A DNA stretch of 64,000 nt, taken from positions 186,001-250,000 of the forward strand of contig NZ_JAJNCZ010000007.1 of the NCBI RefSeq assembly GCF_021026345.1. Direction: 5' to 3'. Below the pieces are notes generated by a model that saw only the letters and a program-made list of their open reading frames with translations, did not search any database and was not told the DNA's origin. Origin of the DNA: Rhizobium sp. GN54 (GTDB taxonomy: Bacteria; Pseudomonadota; Alphaproteobacteria; Rhizobiales; Rhizobiaceae). The position numbers and the translations under genes were made by a program. This document shows positions 63,676 through 64,000 of the stretch, in pieces. Position 1 is the stretch's first letter, and every line of letters begins with the position of its first letter.

Positions 63676-64000
63676 TAAATCCCCGTTAGCCAATTCGATC
63701 TAGGTTATCGGGATGATCACCCTGTACGTCATTCGGTAGTGTTCGGTGAGCGTTTCGGGGTAGGAAACGCGCCGCCGCGGCGGTCCATTGCGCCCTCCCT
63801 GGCGCGGGCACTCGCAAGGAAGCCTCCTCTCGGACAAGGGGTCGGGCACGTCGGTGGGAGCCGGCACCGCCAGCGATCGACGCATGGAGGATGCCCGACG
63901 CGGACCATACCGGCGCTTGCCGTTGCACTGTCGTCCACGCAGATCGCGTCAACCCTGCCCGGAGATGGTGTCCCCACGCGCGCGGCTCGCGCGGAACGCC
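63676..64000. other. Right end of window, unassigned
   Basis: Sequence upstream of the sugar transferase promoter. 63676-63760 is of mixed composition and 63760-64000 is GC-rich. Short open frames exist on both strands but none shows a family, ribosome-binding site or codon bias I can trust. A gene crossing the right edge cannot be excluded. Confidence 0.3.

Noticed and set aside
63676-64000. Several short open frames at the right edge
   Set aside because: The translations are Arg/Pro-rich low-complexity sequence without family or ribosome-binding site.

Overview
The window is about 64 kb of high-GC chromosome. It reads as an alphaproteobacterium of the Hyphomicrobiales, most likely Rhizobiaceae. 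The signs are: an infC-rpmI-rplT-pheS-pheT block with a rhizobial-type infC; a membrane-bound ferritin gene (mbfA) behind an Irr-type ICE palindrome; an ExoY-like sugar transferase and an ExoF-like export protein; several BTLCP/TTT/Opp families common in rhizobia; and an acetylpolyamine amidohydrolase that, from memory, is very close to the Mycoplana ramosa enzyme. No rRNA, tRNA, CRISPR array, insertion sequence or prophage was seen.

Layout. 1-5 kb: start of an aminoglycoside-kinase-like gene, a HAD phosphatase, a small exported protein. 1.3-6.6 kb: a complete oligopeptide ABC operon (oppA-oppB-oppC-fused oppDF, minus strand). 7-14.9 kb: acetylpolyamine amidohydrolase, OmpA-like lipoprotein, truncated globin, xseA, an XRE regulator divergent from a small membrane protein with a perfect palindrome between them, a Gfo/Idh/MocA oxidoreductase and an aldo/keto reductase. 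15.1-20.2 kb: translation block pheT, pheS, rplT, rpmI, infC (AUU start). 20.4-25.8 kb: alpha/beta hydrolase, BTLCP cysteine peptidase, mbfA, proC, M29 aminopeptidase, YbaK deacylase.

26-50.8 kb is an accessory surface-polysaccharide region. It holds a TPR-like/GT2 glycosyltransferase, a LuxR-type regulator, an ExoF/Wza-type export protein, a tightly coupled rmlA-rmlC-rmlB-rmlD operon (dTDP-L-rhamnose) and a Wzx-type flippase on the plus strand. Convergent to it is a six-gene operon for an acylated amino sugar (two acyltransferases, Gfo/Idh dehydrogenase, two DegT aminotransferases, epimerase). Next come a secreted beta-helix/RTX protein, and a six-gene operon joining a GNAT-like protein, an acyl-CoA-ligase-like enzyme, a PLP decarboxylase and an acyl carrier protein with a glycosyltransferase and a polysaccharide deacetylase. 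The ligase, decarboxylase and ACP resemble exosortase-A-associated families, but no exosortase is present here. This is my best candidate for an undescribed system: carrier-bound amine or acyl decoration of a surface glycan. A second LuxR regulator with a degenerate receiver (61.7 kb) and an ExoY-like initiating transferase (62.8 kb) lie at the far right.

50.9-58.7 kb: a catabolic operon (PdxA-like dehydrogenase, TctCBA carboxylate transporter, TIM-barrel isomerase/decarboxylase, fused DhaK-DhaL kinase) with a divergent GntR regulator, which suggests use of a four- or five-carbon sugar acid. 58.9-61 kb: a BI-1/YccA membrane protein and an ECF sigma/anti-sigma pair. The last ~500 bp hold only a promoter candidate and unassigned GC-rich sequence.
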